Assembly (NCBI RefSeq): GCF_003024385.1 | Contig: NZ_PVZN01000008.1 | Coordinates: 121,880-185,879 of the forward strand | Reading direction: 5' to 3' | Source: Pseudomonas sp. BBP2017 | GTDB taxonomy: Bacteria; Pseudomonadota; Gammaproteobacteria; Pseudomonadales; Pseudomonadaceae | Length of the DNA: 64,000 bases | Part shown: in pieces, positions 18,590 to 30,931 of the stretch | Position numbering within the stretch: position 1 is the first letter of the stretch | Layout of the letters: each line of letters begins with the position of its first letter | Notes under the pieces: model-generated | Databases searched by the model: none | What the model saw: only the letters and a program-made list of their open reading frames with translations | Told to the model about the DNA's origin: nothing | Program-made: the position numbers and the translations under genes

Positions 18590-19342
18590 TTACAAGCTGC
18601 GTACAACATTGAGGGCTGCGCTGCTCTGAGCTACCGGCATGATCTCGATCGAGTTGATGTTCAGATGCTCCGACTGCTGGGCAATCCAGGACACGGTATT
18701 GGCAATGTCCTCGGGGCGAATAGCCTCGACATCCTTATACAGCGCTTCGACCGCCTGCATGTCGCCGTTGAGCCGTACCACCGAGAAGTCCGTCCCCGAA
18801 CACAGTCCCGGCTCGATGTTGCTTACCCGCACCCGGGTGCCGGCCAGGTCGGCGCGCAGATTCAAGCTGAACTGTTTGACGAAAGCCTTGCTGGCACCAT
18901 ACACATTGCCGCCCGGATACGGATAGGTGCCGGCAATCGAGCCGATATTGATGATCAAGCCACTATTGGCCGCCACCATTGCGGGCAGGATGCGTTGGGT
19001 GACCAGGGCAAGACCGGTGATGTTGGTGGCGATCATTCGCTCCCAGTTCTGCGGGTCGCAGTACTGCGCGCGCTCAATGCCCAACGCCAGCCCGGCGTTG
19101 TTGACCAGTACATCGATCGGCAAGGAGACCTCAAATATCTGCTTGAACGCCTTGTCCAGCGACGCCTTGTCGGTGACATCCAGCGTCAGCGGGATGAAGT
19201 GCTCGCCAAGCTCCTGCTTCAGAAGCATGAGCTTGTCCATACGGCGCGCGCCACCGATAACCCGATAGCCGTCGGCGATCAGTCGGCGACAGATGGCTTT
19301 GCCAAAGCCGGCCGATGCGCCGGTCACAAATGCGGTTTTCAT
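18590..19342 (-). CDS. YdfG-like short-chain dehydrogenase
   Basis: Classical SDR of 250 residues, close to E. coli YdfG (NADP-dependent 3-hydroxy acid / L-allo-threonine dehydrogenase). The cofactor motif TGASAGFGKAI is at residues 7-17, NNAGLALGIE near 86, the catalytic Ser in NIGSIAGTYPYPGG, and YGASK as the catalytic YxxxK. DIEPGL-type and C-terminal IEIMPV residues are also shared. It is the last gene of a three-gene minus-strand group facing a MocR regulator. A hydroxy- or sulfo-substituted short acid or alcohol is a likely substrate; the exact one is unknown. Confidence 0.88.
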   Translation of the reverse strand: MKTAFVTGASAGFGKAICRRLIADGYRVIGGARRMDKLMLLKQELGEHFIPLTLDVTDKASLDKAFKQIFEVSLPIDVLVNNAGLALGIERAQYCDPQNWERMIATNITGLALVTQRILPAMVAANSGLIINIGSIAGTYPYPGGNVYGASKAFVKQFSLNLRADLAGTRVRVSNIEPGLCSGTDFSVVRLNGDMQAVEALYKDVEAIRPEDIANTVSWIAQQSEHLNINSIEIMPVAQSSAALNVVRSL

Positions 19343-19365
19343 GCGGTTTACCCTTTGTCGGTAGA

Positions 19366-20151
19366 TCAGGCCAGGTATTTCACGCCAAGGCTGGCGAACA
19401 GGCAGAGCATCGATAGCACCAGGACCTTGCGCACGACATCGCTGCCCTTGCGAATGGCCAGGCTACTGCCCAGGTGGTTGCCAAGGACGTTGCAAGCCAC
19501 CAACGGCAAGGCCAGCAGGTAGATCACTTTGCCGGCCATGACGAACGCCACCAGCGCGCCGATGTTCGAGGCAAAGTTGAACGTCTTGGAGTTGGCTGAA
19601 CTGGAGACCAGGTCCATTCTCAGCAGGTAGTGAAAGGCGATGATGAACATGCTGCCCGTGCCAGGCCCAAAGAAGCCGTCATAGAAGCCGATGATCAGGC
19701 AGGTCAGCGGTACCACGGTAAAAAGCATGGCATCGGACAGAACATGTTCCTGCACGGGCCGGTCCTTGGGCGTGAGGAAAATCAGAATACCGAAGGGAAT
19801 CAGGGCCAGAATGATCTTGCCGACAGTTTCCTGCGCGATCGACACAATCAGGTGCGCGCCAAGATAGGCACCCAGCAACGAAAACGGCACGCCGACCAAC
19901 GCCACCTTCCAGACCATCTTGCTGTTGAGCAGAAAATTCCTGATCGCCGCAAGGGTACCCAAGGTGCTGACCAGCTTTTCCTGCCCCAACGCCACTTGCG
20001 GTGGCAGGCCCACCAGCAGAAAGCCCGGCACCAGAAACAATCCACCGCCACCGGCGATGCTGTCGACAAAACCGGCGATGAAGGCAATGGCGCCCAGCAA
20101 CATAATCGCCAATACCCAATGTTCAGCCCAATAGGCCCCTAGCAACTCCAT
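19366..20151 (-). CDS. TSUP family transporter (TauE/SafE-like)
   Basis: Inner-membrane protein of 261 residues with about eight hydrophobic segments and the sulfite exporter TauE/SafE pattern: GFVDSIAGGGGLFLVPGFL near residue 27 and GFYDGFFGPGTGSMF near 156, the two related half-repeats. The family exports sulfite, sulfoacetate or other organic anions. It lies between a 68-residue protein gene and the SDR gene, transcribed together and away from a MocR regulator. A link with sulfonate breakdown is attractive but inferred only from family names. Confidence 0.9.
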   Translation of the reverse strand: MELLGAYWAEHWVLAIMLLGAIAFIAGFVDSIAGGGGLFLVPGFLLVGLPPQVALGQEKLVSTLGTLAAIRNFLLNSKMVWKVALVGVPFSLLGAYLGAHLIVSIAQETVGKIILALIPFGILIFLTPKDRPVQEHVLSDAMLFTVVPLTCLIIGFYDGFFGPGTGSMFIIAFHYLLRMDLVSSSANSKTFNFASNIGALVAFVMAGKVIYLLALPLVACNVLGNHLGSSLAIRKGSDVVRKVLVLSMLCLFASLGVKYLA

Positions 20152-20178
20152 AGCGCTACCCAGTAAAGGTGAAAAGGT

Positions 20179-20385
20179 TCAGGAAAGGGCTTCATACAGG
20201 TGGTCCGCGTGCGCGAAGCGCACCCGGTTCAGGCTGTTGAGCTGGAAATAAAAATCCTTGGTGGCTTCGACGTCCAACGGTGTCTGGCTCAACACCGTTT
20301 GCCATGCACTGGAAATGCCCCATGGCAAGCGGATCTCCAACGTTGCGACGGCCTCGACCGCCTGCTTTTGCTGTGTGCTTTCCAT
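20179..20385 (-). CDS. Small unrecognised protein, 68 residues
   Basis: Short reading frame beginning with ATG and with GGAG 13 bases before it. It ends 27 bases before the TSUP gene on the same strand. It encodes a soluble protein without signal peptide or cysteine, containing LEIRLPWGISSAWQTVL and FYFQLNSLNRVRFAHADHL. I recognise no family. It is likely real, because it has a ribosome binding site, is the first gene after the divergent promoter region, and no better frame covers the stretch. Confidence 0.6.
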   Translation of the reverse strand: MESTQQKQAVEAVATLEIRLPWGISSAWQTVLSQTPLDVEATKDFYFQLNSLNRVRFAHADHLYEALS

Positions 20386-20803
20386 TTCAGCTCAACTCCA
20401 TAGTTCGATGCGCGTCGTGCCTGACCTGCGGGCGGCACGCCCTGTTGTCTTTGTGACCCGGCTCACACGAAGCCCGTGTGCACCAGGTGAATGCCGTTAA
20501 TGCATCGATCAACAACCCGTATTACATCGACTCAATCATTGTAATTGCACAAATTGAGTCGATTCAATTTATTTCTACCCACGATGCCTCTCCGCTCCCA
20601 CGCATAAACCATAACCATTTGATTTAACGTATTTTTTCTAAAATAAAAATTACTGCATAATCATCCTCACAGTAGAAACCGGATAATCTTGCAACAATTC
20701 AATCGATTCAATGCAGTCAGAAAGACTCGATTTCCTTGCAATTACGCTTATCAAGGCTTTCATGCTAGGCTTGCGCGCTCATGTAGATTCTGGTGTTCTT
20801 CCT
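20386..20803. promoter_or_regulatory. AT-rich divergent control region with inverted repeat
   Basis: About 420 bases without a gene between the 68-residue protein and the MocR regulator. The arms ATCGACTCAAT (20526-20536) and ATTGAGTCGAT (20553-20563) form a perfect 11-base inverted repeat. ATTCAAT occurs again at 20562, 20697 and 20706. The 20600-20700 part is strongly AT-rich and promoter-like. These are probable MocR binding sites, by position. Confidence 0.55.
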
Positions 20804-22186
20804 ATGTGGGTTCCTCAATACAGCGGCCATGCGCAGCCGGTTTACCTCATGATTGCCGATGCCCTGGAGCAGGACATCATTGCCGGACGCCTGAACCCTG
20901 ACGATCGGCTACCCACGCTCAAGGATCTGGCTGAAGCCTTGAAAGTCACCCCCGGCACCGTTGGCCGCGCCTATGACGAGGCGGCCAAACGCGGGCTGGT
21001 GATTGGTGAAGTCGGACGCGGGACTTTTGTCCTGCCCGCCAAAGCCAGGGCTGGTTCACCCGTACCGGACACGCGCACAATCGCCGAAAGCGCAGAGATC
21101 GACTTGTCGATCATCAAGCCCAATGACGCCGGTATTGAGGGATGGCTACGGGACTCGATTACCGAACTCGCGCAGTCGGCGGACCTGAGCCACGTTCTGG
21201 ACTACACCTCCGATGGCGGACATGCCGTGCACAAGCAAGCCGGTGCCCGCTGGGTACAACGCAGCCTGCCCGAGGCGCGATGGCAGCAGATCGTCCTCAC
21301 TTCCGGCGCGCAGCATGGTTTGCTGGTGGCGATCAGCAGCCTGTCGAGAACCCGCGACGTGATTCTCTGCGAAGAGCATTGCTACCCCGGAATCATCTCC
21401 CTGGCCCACAGCCTGGATCGGCGTCTGAAGGGTGTACAGATTGATGAATTCGGGCTGCTGCCCGAAGCCTTCCGCGCCGCCTGCATCGAGCACCGTCCCG
21501 CGTTGCTGGTCTGCGTGACCACTCACCAGAACCCGACCAATTCGATCATGCCGCCGGAGCGCCGTGAGGCGATTGCACAGATAGCCCGCGAATACGATGT
21601 GTTCATCATTGACGATGACATCTATGGTTTCCTGGAGTCCCAACCGGCGCATAAACCGATTTCGGCCTATGCACCCGAGCGCTCCATTTATCTGACCAGC
21701 CTGTCGAAAAGCATTCTGCCGGCACTGCGCATCGGCTACCTGTATGCGCCCCCTGAAACCCTCTCGCGCCTGTCGTCGATGGTGCGCAGCAGTGTGTGGA
21801 TGCCTTCGCCGCTGATGGCGCAGCTGGCCAGCAACCTGATCAACAACGGCATGGGTGAGCAGTTAATCAAGGTGCAGCAGCAAGAGGCGGCGGCGCGGCA
21901 GCAGATGGCCAGGGAGATTCTTGGCAGCTATCAGATTCGCAGCCAGCCCAACAGCTTTCACATCTGGCTGGAATTGCCAGAGCCCTGGAACTGCGATGAG
22001 TTCGCCAACCTGGCCCGGGCGCAGGGTGTAACGGTGGTTAGCGGCAGCCAGTTCCTGGCTCAGCGCACCACCGCCTCCTGCGGTGTACGCATTGCCTTGA
22101 TGTCCCCGAGCCGCGCCGAACTGAACTTTGCCCTGACCAAGCTGGCCAGCTTGCTGGCCTCCCCCGAGCCGCGCCTGTTCTATTAA
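20804..22186 (+). CDS. MocR/PdxR-type regulator (GntR-aminotransferase fusion)
   Basis: Protein of 460 residues from the chosen ATG. The N-terminal GntR-type winged helix (YLMIADALEQDIIAGRL, then LPTLKDLAEALKVTPGTVGR) is followed by a class I aminotransferase-like domain. PLP-pocket motifs are visible: TSGAQHGLL, TTHQNPTN, IIDDDIYGFL, and the PLP-lysine segment SLSKSILPALRIGYL. The start before WVPQYSGHAQPVYL is typical of the family, but ATG at 20762 (with AAGG upstream) is also possible. It is divergent from the small protein-TSUP-SDR group, its likely target. Family members sense PLP adducts or amino compounds such as taurine or GABA. Confidence 0.9.
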   Translation: MWVPQYSGHAQPVYLMIADALEQDIIAGRLNPDDRLPTLKDLAEALKVTPGTVGRAYDEAAKRGLVIGEVGRGTFVLPAKARAGSPVPDTRTIAESAEIDLSIIKPNDAGIEGWLRDSITELAQSADLSHVLDYTSDGGHAVHKQAGARWVQRSLPEARWQQIVLTSGAQHGLLVAISSLSRTRDVILCEEHCYPGIISLAHSLDRRLKGVQIDEFGLLPEAFRAACIEHRPALLVCVTTHQNPTNSIMPPERREAIAQIAREYDVFIIDDDIYGFLESQPAHKPISAYAPERSIYLTSLSKSILPALRIGYLYAPPETLSRLSSMVRSSVWMPSPLMAQLASNLINNGMGEQLIKVQQQEAAARQQMAREILGSYQIRSQPNSFHIWLELPEPWNCDEFANLARAQGVTVVSGSQFLAQRTTASCGVRIALMSPSRAELNFALTKLASLLASPEPRLFY

Positions 22187-22216
22187 TGTCACACCGGGCA
22201 CAACAGCCACAAAAAA

Positions 22217-22250
22217 GCCGCAGCCAGGTCACGGGCTGCGGCTTTTGTTT
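22217..22250. terminator. Bidirectional terminator, MocR gene / ssb
   Basis: The perfect 9-base stem GCCGCAGCC/GGCTGCGGC has an 8-base loop. An A-run precedes it and TTTTGTTT follows, so it can serve both the MocR gene and the convergent ssb. Confidence 0.9.
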
Positions 22251-22271
22251 GTGTCTTGACGCGCTCAGGAA

Positions 22272-22787
22272 TCAGAACGGAATATCGTCATCAAAGCTGT
22301 CAAAATCCGGAGCCGGCTGCGGTGCGGCCTGCTGAGGCGCCGGGCGCTGTTGTGGCGCGGACTGCTGCGGACGAGGAGCCTGCTGGCGTGGCGCCTGGTT
22401 GTAGTTGTTGCCACCCTGCTGCTGAGAACCGTCCTGGTTCTGTGGACGGCCACCGAGCAGCTGCATGGTGCCCTGCATGTCGACGATGATTTCCGTGGTG
22501 TAACGCTTGATGCCGTCTTTTTCCCACTCGCGGGTCTGCAGTTTGCCTTCGATGTAAACCTGCGAACCTTTGCGCAGGTACTCGCCGGCGATCTCGGCAA
22601 CCTTGCCGAACATCGAAACGCGGTGCCACTCGGTGCGCTCGACCTTCTGGCCAGTCTGCTTGTCGGTCCACTGCTCGCTGGTAGCCAGGCTCAGGTTGGT
22701 CACGGCGTTACCGTTGGGCAGGTAGCGGACTTCGGGATCCTGACCGCAAGTACCGACCAGAATGACTTTGTTAACCCCACGGGCCAT
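22272..22787 (-). CDS. ssb: Single-stranded DNA-binding protein
   Basis: Binds single-stranded DNA as a tetramer during replication, repair and recombination. The product has 171 residues. The N-terminal OB fold ([20 protein letters not shown], then [20 protein letters not shown]) is followed by a Gln/Pro/Gly-rich linker and the acidic tip [11 protein letters not shown], which binds partner proteins. It lies directly after an MFS gene, with uvrA divergent further upstream, a conserved pseudomonad order. No clear LexA box is visible. Confidence 0.97.
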   Translation of the reverse strand: MARGVNKVILVGTCGQDPEVRYLPNGNAVTNLSLATSEQWTDKQTGQKVERTEWHRVSMFGKVAEIAGEYLRKGSQVYIEGKLQTREWEKDGIKRYTTEIIVDMQGTMQLLGGRPQNQDGSQQQGGNNYNQAPRQQAPRPQQSAPQQRPAPQQAAPQPAPDFDSFDDDIPF

Positions 22788-22796
22788 AACGTTCTC

Positions 22797-24191
22797 CTAG
22801 GCTTCGCACGCTGCGGAGGCCGGGTTTACCAGGCGCTCCAGGGTCGTGCGATCCAAAATTTGTGTATCAAGTTTGATATAGATGGCGGACTCATCGGCCA
22901 CCACCACTGCGTCGGTCACACCCGGTACGGCCAACAGCCGTTCGGTCAGTCCCGCTTCGCGGACCGCCTCGGCCGACAACGGCATGCGCAGGCTGGTCAC
23001 GTACGGCGGCTCACGCATGCTCAGGGCAACGATCCACCACACTGCACACAGGGCTGCACAGCCCAGGAACACCGTGCTCAGGCCTCCGTGCTGGAACAAC
23101 CAGCCACCGAGAATTCCTCCCAGCGCGGCACCAAGGAACTGGCTGGTGGAATACACCCCCATGGCCGTGCCCTTGCCGCCGGCGGGCGACACCTTGCTCA
23201 CCAGCGAAGGCAAGGATGCCTCCAGCAGGTTGAAGGCAGTAAAGAATATCACGGTGCCTATCACCAGTTCGTGCAAGTTATCTGCCGACAGCCAGAAATA
23301 CAGCTCCGTCAGCGCCAACACACTGACCGCACCCAGCAGGACTCGTTTCATCTTGCGCTTTTTTTCGCCGTAGATGATGAACGGGATCATTGCAAAAAAT
23401 GAGACCAGCAAGGCAGTCAGGTACACCCACCAATGCTCTTCCTTGGGCAGGCCACCACGCTCGACCAAGGCCAGGGGCAAGGCAACGAAGCTGGCCATCA
23501 GGATTGCATGCAGGACGAAGATGCCGACATCCAGACGCAGCAGGTCGGGATGACGCAAGGTCGGCCCCAGGGCTTGCTTGGCGACGCCAGACTCGCGGTG
23601 TTGCAAGGCACCGTGGGACGCTGGCACGACGAAGGCGATCAGGCCGATGCCGACCACCGCCATGGCGGCCGTGACCAGGAACAGGCCCGACAAGCCGAAA
23701 GCACGGGTCAGCAAGGGGCCCGCCACCATAGCCACGGCAAACGACAGGCCGATACTCATGCCGATCATGGCCATGGCTTTGGTCCGGTGTTGCTCGCGGG
23801 TCAGGTCCGAAAGCAGCGCCATCACTGCCGCCGAAATCGCCCCGGCACCTTGCAGGATACGCCCGGCAATCACCCCCCAGATCGAGTCGGCCTGGGCCGC
23901 CAGTACGCTGCCGAGGGCAAAGATCACCAGGCCCAGGTAAATCACCGGACGACGACCAATGCGATCGGAAATGACCCCGAACGGAATCTGCAGGAATGCC
24001 TGGGTCAGACCATAGGCACCAATGGCCAGGCCAATCAGCGCCGGGGTGGCGCCTGCCAGGTCCATGCCATAGGTCGCAAGCACCGGCAGGACCATGAACA
24101 TGCCCAGCATACGGAAGGCGAACACCAGGGCCAGGCCGCCTGCGGCGCGGGTTTCGCTGCCGCTCATGCGTTCGCTGTGGGGATCGTGCAT
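22797..24191 (-). CDS. YajR-like MFS transporter
   Basis: Inner-membrane major facilitator of 464 residues with 12 predicted helices. The loop 2-3 signature is FGVISDRIGRRPVIYLG, preceded by GLTQAFLQIP. GRILQGAGAISAAVMALLSDL is the fourth-helix region. A soluble C-terminal tail of about 70 residues (RMPLSAEAVREAGLTERLLAV, then VVVADESAIYIKLD) resembles the ferredoxin-like YAM domain of YajR. The substrate is not known. It lies between divergent uvrA and ssb, nine bases before ssb, and is probably co-transcribed with it. Confidence 0.88.
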   Translation of the reverse strand: MHDPHSERMSGSETRAAGGLALVFAFRMLGMFMVLPVLATYGMDLAGATPALIGLAIGAYGLTQAFLQIPFGVISDRIGRRPVIYLGLVIFALGSVLAAQADSIWGVIAGRILQGAGAISAAVMALLSDLTREQHRTKAMAMIGMSIGLSFAVAMVAGPLLTRAFGLSGLFLVTAAMAVVGIGLIAFVVPASHGALQHRESGVAKQALGPTLRHPDLLRLDVGIFVLHAILMASFVALPLALVERGGLPKEEHWWVYLTALLVSFFAMIPFIIYGEKKRKMKRVLLGAVSVLALTELYFWLSADNLHELVIGTVIFFTAFNLLEASLPSLVSKVSPAGGKGTAMGVYSTSQFLGAALGGILGGWLFQHGGLSTVFLGCAALCAVWWIVALSMREPPYVTSLRMPLSAEAVREAGLTERLLAVPGVTDAVVVADESAIYIKLDTQILDRTTLERLVNPASAACEA

Positions 24192-24320
24192 GGATAAACC
24201 TCGTGTGAACCGGCGGCGATTCTACCAGTCCGATCGCGTCACGGCATATACGCGACGCTTTGCCGCGTAATGGCAGGGCGCCGTATACTCAACCGTTTAT
24301 GCCCGCCAAGCGAGGCCGCA

Positions 24321-27155
<2,835 letters not shown>

Positions 27156-27180
27156 AGTCAGCCAGGGCCATCAGAAAGCA

Positions 27181-27211
27181 GAAGCCCCGCACTGGCGGGG
27201 CTTCTTTTTGT
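27181..27211 (+). terminator. uvrA terminator
   Basis: A 10-base stem GAAGCCCCGC/GCGGGGCTTC with an ACTG loop is followed by TTTTTG. It lies 25 bases after the uvrA stop and before the convergent bfr gene. Confidence 0.92.
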
Positions 27212-27221
27212 TTCGGGAAAA

Positions 27222-27686
27222 TTACATCTGCGACTGCAGGTAGTTCTCCAGGCCGATGGACTTGATCAGGCCTTGCTGCTTTTCCAGCCAGTAGGTGTGA
27301 TCTTCTTCAGTATCGGCCAACTGCAGGCGCAGGATGTCGCGACTGATGTAGTCCTTGTGTAGTTCGCACAATTCGATGCCTTTGCACAGCGCGGCGCGCA
27401 CCTTGTACTCCAGTCGCAGGTCAGCAGCGATCATTTCCGGCACAGTTGCGCCAACGTCCAGATCATCTGCGCGCATGCGTGGAGTGCCTTCGAGCATGAG
27501 GATACGACGCATCAGGGCATCAGCGTGCTGGGTCTCTTCTTCCATCTCGTGGTTGATACGCTCGTAGAGCTTGCTCAAGCCCCAGTCTTCGTACATCCGC
27601 GAGTGGATGAAATATTGATCACGTGCCGCCAGTTCGCCCGTCAGCAACGTGTTGAGATAATCGATTACGTCCGGGTGACCTTGCAT
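27222..27686 (-). CDS. bfrA: Bacterioferritin-family iron storage protein
   Basis: Iron-storage protein of 154 residues forming a 24-mer shell. All six ferroxidase ligands can be placed: Glu18, Glu51, His54, Glu93, Glu127 and His130. The residue equal to heme ligand Met52 of E. coli Bfr is Thr (EEETQHAD), so this subunit should not bind heme by itself. This fits the alpha-type or FtnA-like subunits of pseudomonads, which work without heme or with a second heme-binding subunit. It lies next to katA, as in other Pseudomonas, where the pair limits iron-driven oxidative damage. The ribosome binding site is GGGAGAGG. Confidence 0.94.
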   Translation of the reverse strand: MQGHPDVIDYLNTLLTGELAARDQYFIHSRMYEDWGLSKLYERINHEMEEETQHADALMRRILMLEGTPRMRADDLDVGATVPEMIAADLRLEYKVRAALCKGIELCELHKDYISRDILRLQLADTEEDHTYWLEKQQGLIKSIGLENYLQSQM

Positions 27687-27798
27687 CGCCCTGCCTCTCC
27701 CTGTGTGAAAGTTATAGTGTGAACCAGGAGGCCCGGAAGGTCACTTGGAATCGGGCACAAATGTGCAAAAAAGCGGGTAAACGGTAGTGATATTCATT

Positions 27799-27824
27799 GA
27801 AAAACCGCCCAAATGAGGGCGGTT
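27799..27824 (-). terminator. katA terminator
   Basis: The 8-base stem AACCGCCC/GGGCGGTT has a 6-base loop. Read on the minus strand it ends in TTTTTC, fitting termination just after katA. Confidence 0.85.
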
Positions 27825-27841
27825 CTTCTTATCACTTCGAC

Positions 27842-29290
27842 TTAGGCGAGATTGATGCCCAAAGCCTTGGCAATCCCCTCCCCATAGGCCGGATCGGCCT
27901 TGAAGAAGTGCTGCAACTGACGCTGAACGACATCTTCGGATACACCGGCCATGGCCCCGGCAATGTTGCCGATCAGCAGGGCTTGCTGTTCGGCGTTCAT
28001 CAAGCGGAACAGTGCACCGGCATGACTGTAGTAGTCAGTATCTTCGCGGTGATCGTAGCGACCAGCCACACCATTCAGGGTCAAGGCCGGCTCAGCGTAT
28101 TGCGGCGCCTGTTTAGGCGCATTGGCGTAGCTGTTCGGCTCGTAGTTCGGTGCCGCACCACCATTGCTGCCAACCGCCATGGCGCCATCACGCTGGTAGC
28201 TGTTCACCGTGCTGCGTGGGGCGTTGACCGGCAACTGTTGATGGTTGGTACCGACGCGGTAGCGATGGGCGTCTGCATAGGCGAATACGCGCCCCTGAAG
28301 CATGCGGTCAGGTGATAGCCCTACGCCTGGAACCATGTTGCTCGGCCCAAAAGCGGCTTGCTCGACTTCAGCGAAGTAGTTGAGAGGATTACGGTTCAGC
28401 TCCAGCTCGCCGATTTCGATCAGCGGATAATCTTTCTGCGACCAGGTCTTGGTCACGTCGAAGGGGTTTTCGTCGCGACTATCAGCCTCTTCTTCGCTCA
28501 TCACCTGGATGCATACCGCCCATTTCGGGAAGTCGCCGCGCTCGATGGCCTCGAACAGGTCGCGCTGCGCGTAGTCAGGGTCAGTGCCGGCCAGGCGAGC
28601 GGCATCGGCCGGCGCCAGGTTCTTGATACCCTGCCTGGTCTTGAAGTGCCACTTGACCCAGGTGCGTTGACCTTCGGCATTGATCAGGCTGTACGTGTGG
28701 CTGCCAAAACCGTGCATGTGACGGTAACCGTCAGGAATGCCGCGGTCAGAAAAGAGGATCGTGACCTGGTGCAGCGCTTCAGGCGAATGCGACCAGAAGT
28801 CCCACATCATTTGCGCGCTCTTCAGGTTGCTTTGCGGCAGACGCTTCTGAGTGTGGATAAAGTCTGGGAATTTGAGCGGATCACGAATGAAGAACACCGG
28901 GGTGTTGTTGCCGACGATGTCCCAGTTACCTTCTTCGGTGTAGAACTTCAGGGCGAAACCCCGCGGATCACGCTCGGTATCCGCCGAACCACGCTCGCCA
29001 CCCACAGTGGAGAAACGCAGGAAGGTCTCGGTCTGCTTGCCGACATCGCTGAACAGCTTGGCACAGCTATACTGGGTGATATCGCGGGTCACGGTGAAGG
29101 TACCGTAGGCCCCCGAGCCCTTGGCGTGCACACGGCGCTCAGGGATGTTCTCGCGGTTGAAATGCGCGAGCTTCTCGATCAGATGAAAGTCATCCAGCAA
29201 CAACGGGCCACGCGGGCCTGCCGAACGCGAATTCTGGTTATCAGCGACCGGTGCACCGCTGGCGGTGGTCAGTATCTTGGTCTGGCTCAT
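27842..29290 (-). CDS. katA: Catalase KatA
   Basis: Heme catalase converting hydrogen peroxide to water and oxygen, 482 residues, the length of small-subunit (clade 3) catalases. The distal active-site region reads [18 protein letters not shown] with the catalytic His; the catalytic Asn is near [12 protein letters not shown]. The proximal heme-Tyr region [17 protein letters not shown] is also present. No signal peptide is seen. It is followed by bfrA and preceded by the rplQ operon terminator. The AT-rich upstream region probably holds its own promoter. OxyR control is usual for this gene, but I could not identify a convincing OxyR site. Confidence 0.97.
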   Translation of the reverse strand: MSQTKILTTASGAPVADNQNSRSAGPRGPLLLDDFHLIEKLAHFNRENIPERRVHAKGSGAYGTFTVTRDITQYSCAKLFSDVGKQTETFLRFSTVGGERGSADTERDPRGFALKFYTEEGNWDIVGNNTPVFFIRDPLKFPDFIHTQKRLPQSNLKSAQMMWDFWSHSPEALHQVTILFSDRGIPDGYRHMHGFGSHTYSLINAEGQRTWVKWHFKTRQGIKNLAPADAARLAGTDPDYAQRDLFEAIERGDFPKWAVCIQVMSEEEADSRDENPFDVTKTWSQKDYPLIEIGELELNRNPLNYFAEVEQAAFGPSNMVPGVGLSPDRMLQGRVFAYADAHRYRVGTNHQQLPVNAPRSTVNSYQRDGAMAVGSNGGAAPNYEPNSYANAPKQAPQYAEPALTLNGVAGRYDHREDTDYYSHAGALFRLMNAEQQALLIGNIAGAMAGVSEDVVQRQLQHFFKADPAYGEGIAKALGINLA

Positions 29291-29432
29291 GCGCTATCTC
29301 CCTATCGGTTTTGAACTGCATCGGTCTCAAACTGCCGGCTAATCGGCTTGGAATGAGTATCGAGCAGAACCATGACAGCAACAAATTCATTAACTGACTA
29401 AGATCAATAGATTATTACAATGCATGTAGACA

Positions 29433-29460
29433 CAAAAAACCGGGCACTAGGCCCGGTTCC
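29433..29460 (-). terminator. Terminator of the alpha operon after rplQ
   Basis: The stem ACCGGGC/GCCCGGT is followed on the minus strand by TTTTTTG. It lies 19 bases after the rplQ stop and separates the ribosomal operon from katA. Confidence 0.92.
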
Positions 29461-29478
29461 TTGTTTCAGACTGTCGCC

Positions 29479-29865
29479 TTACTCAGCAGCTTCTACCGAG
29501 CCACCGACAGGACGATCAACCAGCTCGACGTACGCCATTGGTGCGTTATCGCCAGCGCGGAAGCCGCACTTGAGGATACGCAGGTAGCCGCCCTGACGGG
29601 TGGCATAGCGCTTGCCCAGATCGTTGAACAGCTTACCGACGATTTCTTTCGAACGGGTACGGTCGAAAGCCAGACGACGGTTAGCTACGCTGTCTTCCTT
29701 GGCCAGGGTGATCAGCGGCTCGGCAACGCGGCGCAGTTCCTTGGCTTTTGGCAGGGTAGTTTTGATCAGCTCGTGCTCGAACAGCGACACCGCCATGTTC
29801 TGGAACATAGCCTTGCGGTGAGAGCTGGTACGGCTCAGGTGACGTCCACTTTTACGATGACGCAT
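29479..29865 (-). CDS. rplQ: 50S ribosomal protein L17
   Basis: Large-subunit protein near the polypeptide exit tunnel, 128 residues. The start [20 protein letters not shown] and the [18 protein letters not shown] region are diagnostic. It is the last gene of the alpha operon, after rpoA, and is followed by a strong terminator. Confidence 0.98.
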   Translation of the reverse strand: MRHRKSGRHLSRTSSHRKAMFQNMAVSLFEHELIKTTLPKAKELRRVAEPLITLAKEDSVANRRLAFDRTRSKEIVGKLFNDLGKRYATRQGGYLRILKCGFRAGDNAPMAYVELVDRPVGGSVEAAE

Positions 29866-29907
29866 GATTCATTCCTTACCAAACACTACGTTCGGTGATT
29901 ACGACGA

Positions 29908-30909
29908 TCAGGCAGTCGCCTTGTCGTCTTTCTTAAGACTTGCAGGCGGCCAGTTGTCGAGGCGCATGCCGAGGGACAGACCACGGGAGGCCAGAACGTC
30001 CTTGATTTCAGTCAGGGACTTCTTGCCCAGGTTCGGAGTCTTCAACAGTTCTACTTCGGTGCGCTGAATCAGATCGCCGATGTAGTAAATGTTCTCCGCC
30101 TTAAGGCAGTTGGCCGAACGCACGGTCAATTCCAGATCGTCAACCGGACGAAGCAGGATCGGATCGATCTCGTCTTCCTGTTCGACTACCACAGGTTCGC
30201 TGTCACCTTTGAGGTCGACGAACGCAGCCAGCTGCTGTTGCAGGATGGTTGCAGCACGACGGATAGCCTCTTCAGGATCCAGGGTACCGTTGGTTTCCAG
30301 ATCAATTACCAGCTTGTCCAGGTTGGTACGCTGCTCGACACGGGCGTTTTCCACCACGTAGGCGATACGGCGAACCGGGCTGAACGAAGAGTCAAGCTGC
30401 AAGCGACCAATGCTGCGGCTTTCGTCTTCATCGCTCTGACGCGAATCGGCCGGCTCATAACCACGACCACGAGCTACGGTGAGCTTCATGTTCAGGGCGC
30501 CGTTAGACGCCAGGTTAGCGATTACGTGATCGGGGTTAACGATCTCGACATCATGATCCAGCTGAATATCGGCAGCGGTAACCACCCCCGAACCCTTTTT
30601 CGACAAGGTCAGCGTAACTTCGTCACGACCGTGCAGTTTGATAGCCAGGCCTTTCAGGTTCAACAGGATTTCAATGACGTCTTCCTGTACACCTTCGATT
30701 GCCGAGTACTCGTGGAGTACACCGTCAATCTCGGCCTCGACTACTGCACAGCCAGGCATAGAGGACAACAGGATGCGGCGCAGCGCGTTGCCCAGGGTAT
30801 GGCCAAAGCCACGCTCGAGAGGCTCGAGCGTGATTTTAGCGCGGGTTGGACTGACGACCTGCACATCGATGTGGCGGGGCGTCAGGAACTCATTTACCGA
30901 AATCTGCAT
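29908..30909 (-). CDS. rpoA: RNA polymerase alpha subunit
   Basis: Assembles RNA polymerase and contacts promoter UP elements and activators. The 333 residues show the N-terminal dimerisation domain ([20 protein letters not shown] near residue 31) and, after an acidic linker ([14 protein letters not shown]), the C-terminal DNA-binding domain ([20 protein letters not shown], then [20 protein letters not shown]). It lies between rpsD and rplQ in the alpha operon. Confidence 0.99.
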   Translation of the reverse strand: MQISVNEFLTPRHIDVQVVSPTRAKITLEPLERGFGHTLGNALRRILLSSMPGCAVVEAEIDGVLHEYSAIEGVQEDVIEILLNLKGLAIKLHGRDEVTLTLSKKGSGVVTAADIQLDHDVEIVNPDHVIANLASNGALNMKLTVARGRGYEPADSRQSDEDESRSIGRLQLDSSFSPVRRIAYVVENARVEQRTNLDKLVIDLETNGTLDPEEAIRRAATILQQQLAAFVDLKGDSEPVVVEQEDEIDPILLRPVDDLELTVRSANCLKAENIYYIGDLIQRTEVELLKTPNLGKKSLTEIKDVLASRGLSLGMRLDNWPPASLKKDDKATA

Positions 30910-30931
30910 GGATGCACCTATTTTCTAGCCC

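Noticed and set aside
24192..24320. LexA box between the MFS gene and uvrA
   Set aside because: No CTGT-N8-ACAG match could be found in the divergent region, although uvrA is an SOS gene in other bacteria.
29291..29432. OxyR site upstream of katA
   Set aside because: Only isolated CTAT-like pieces are present, not the ATAG/CTAT series at the right spacing.
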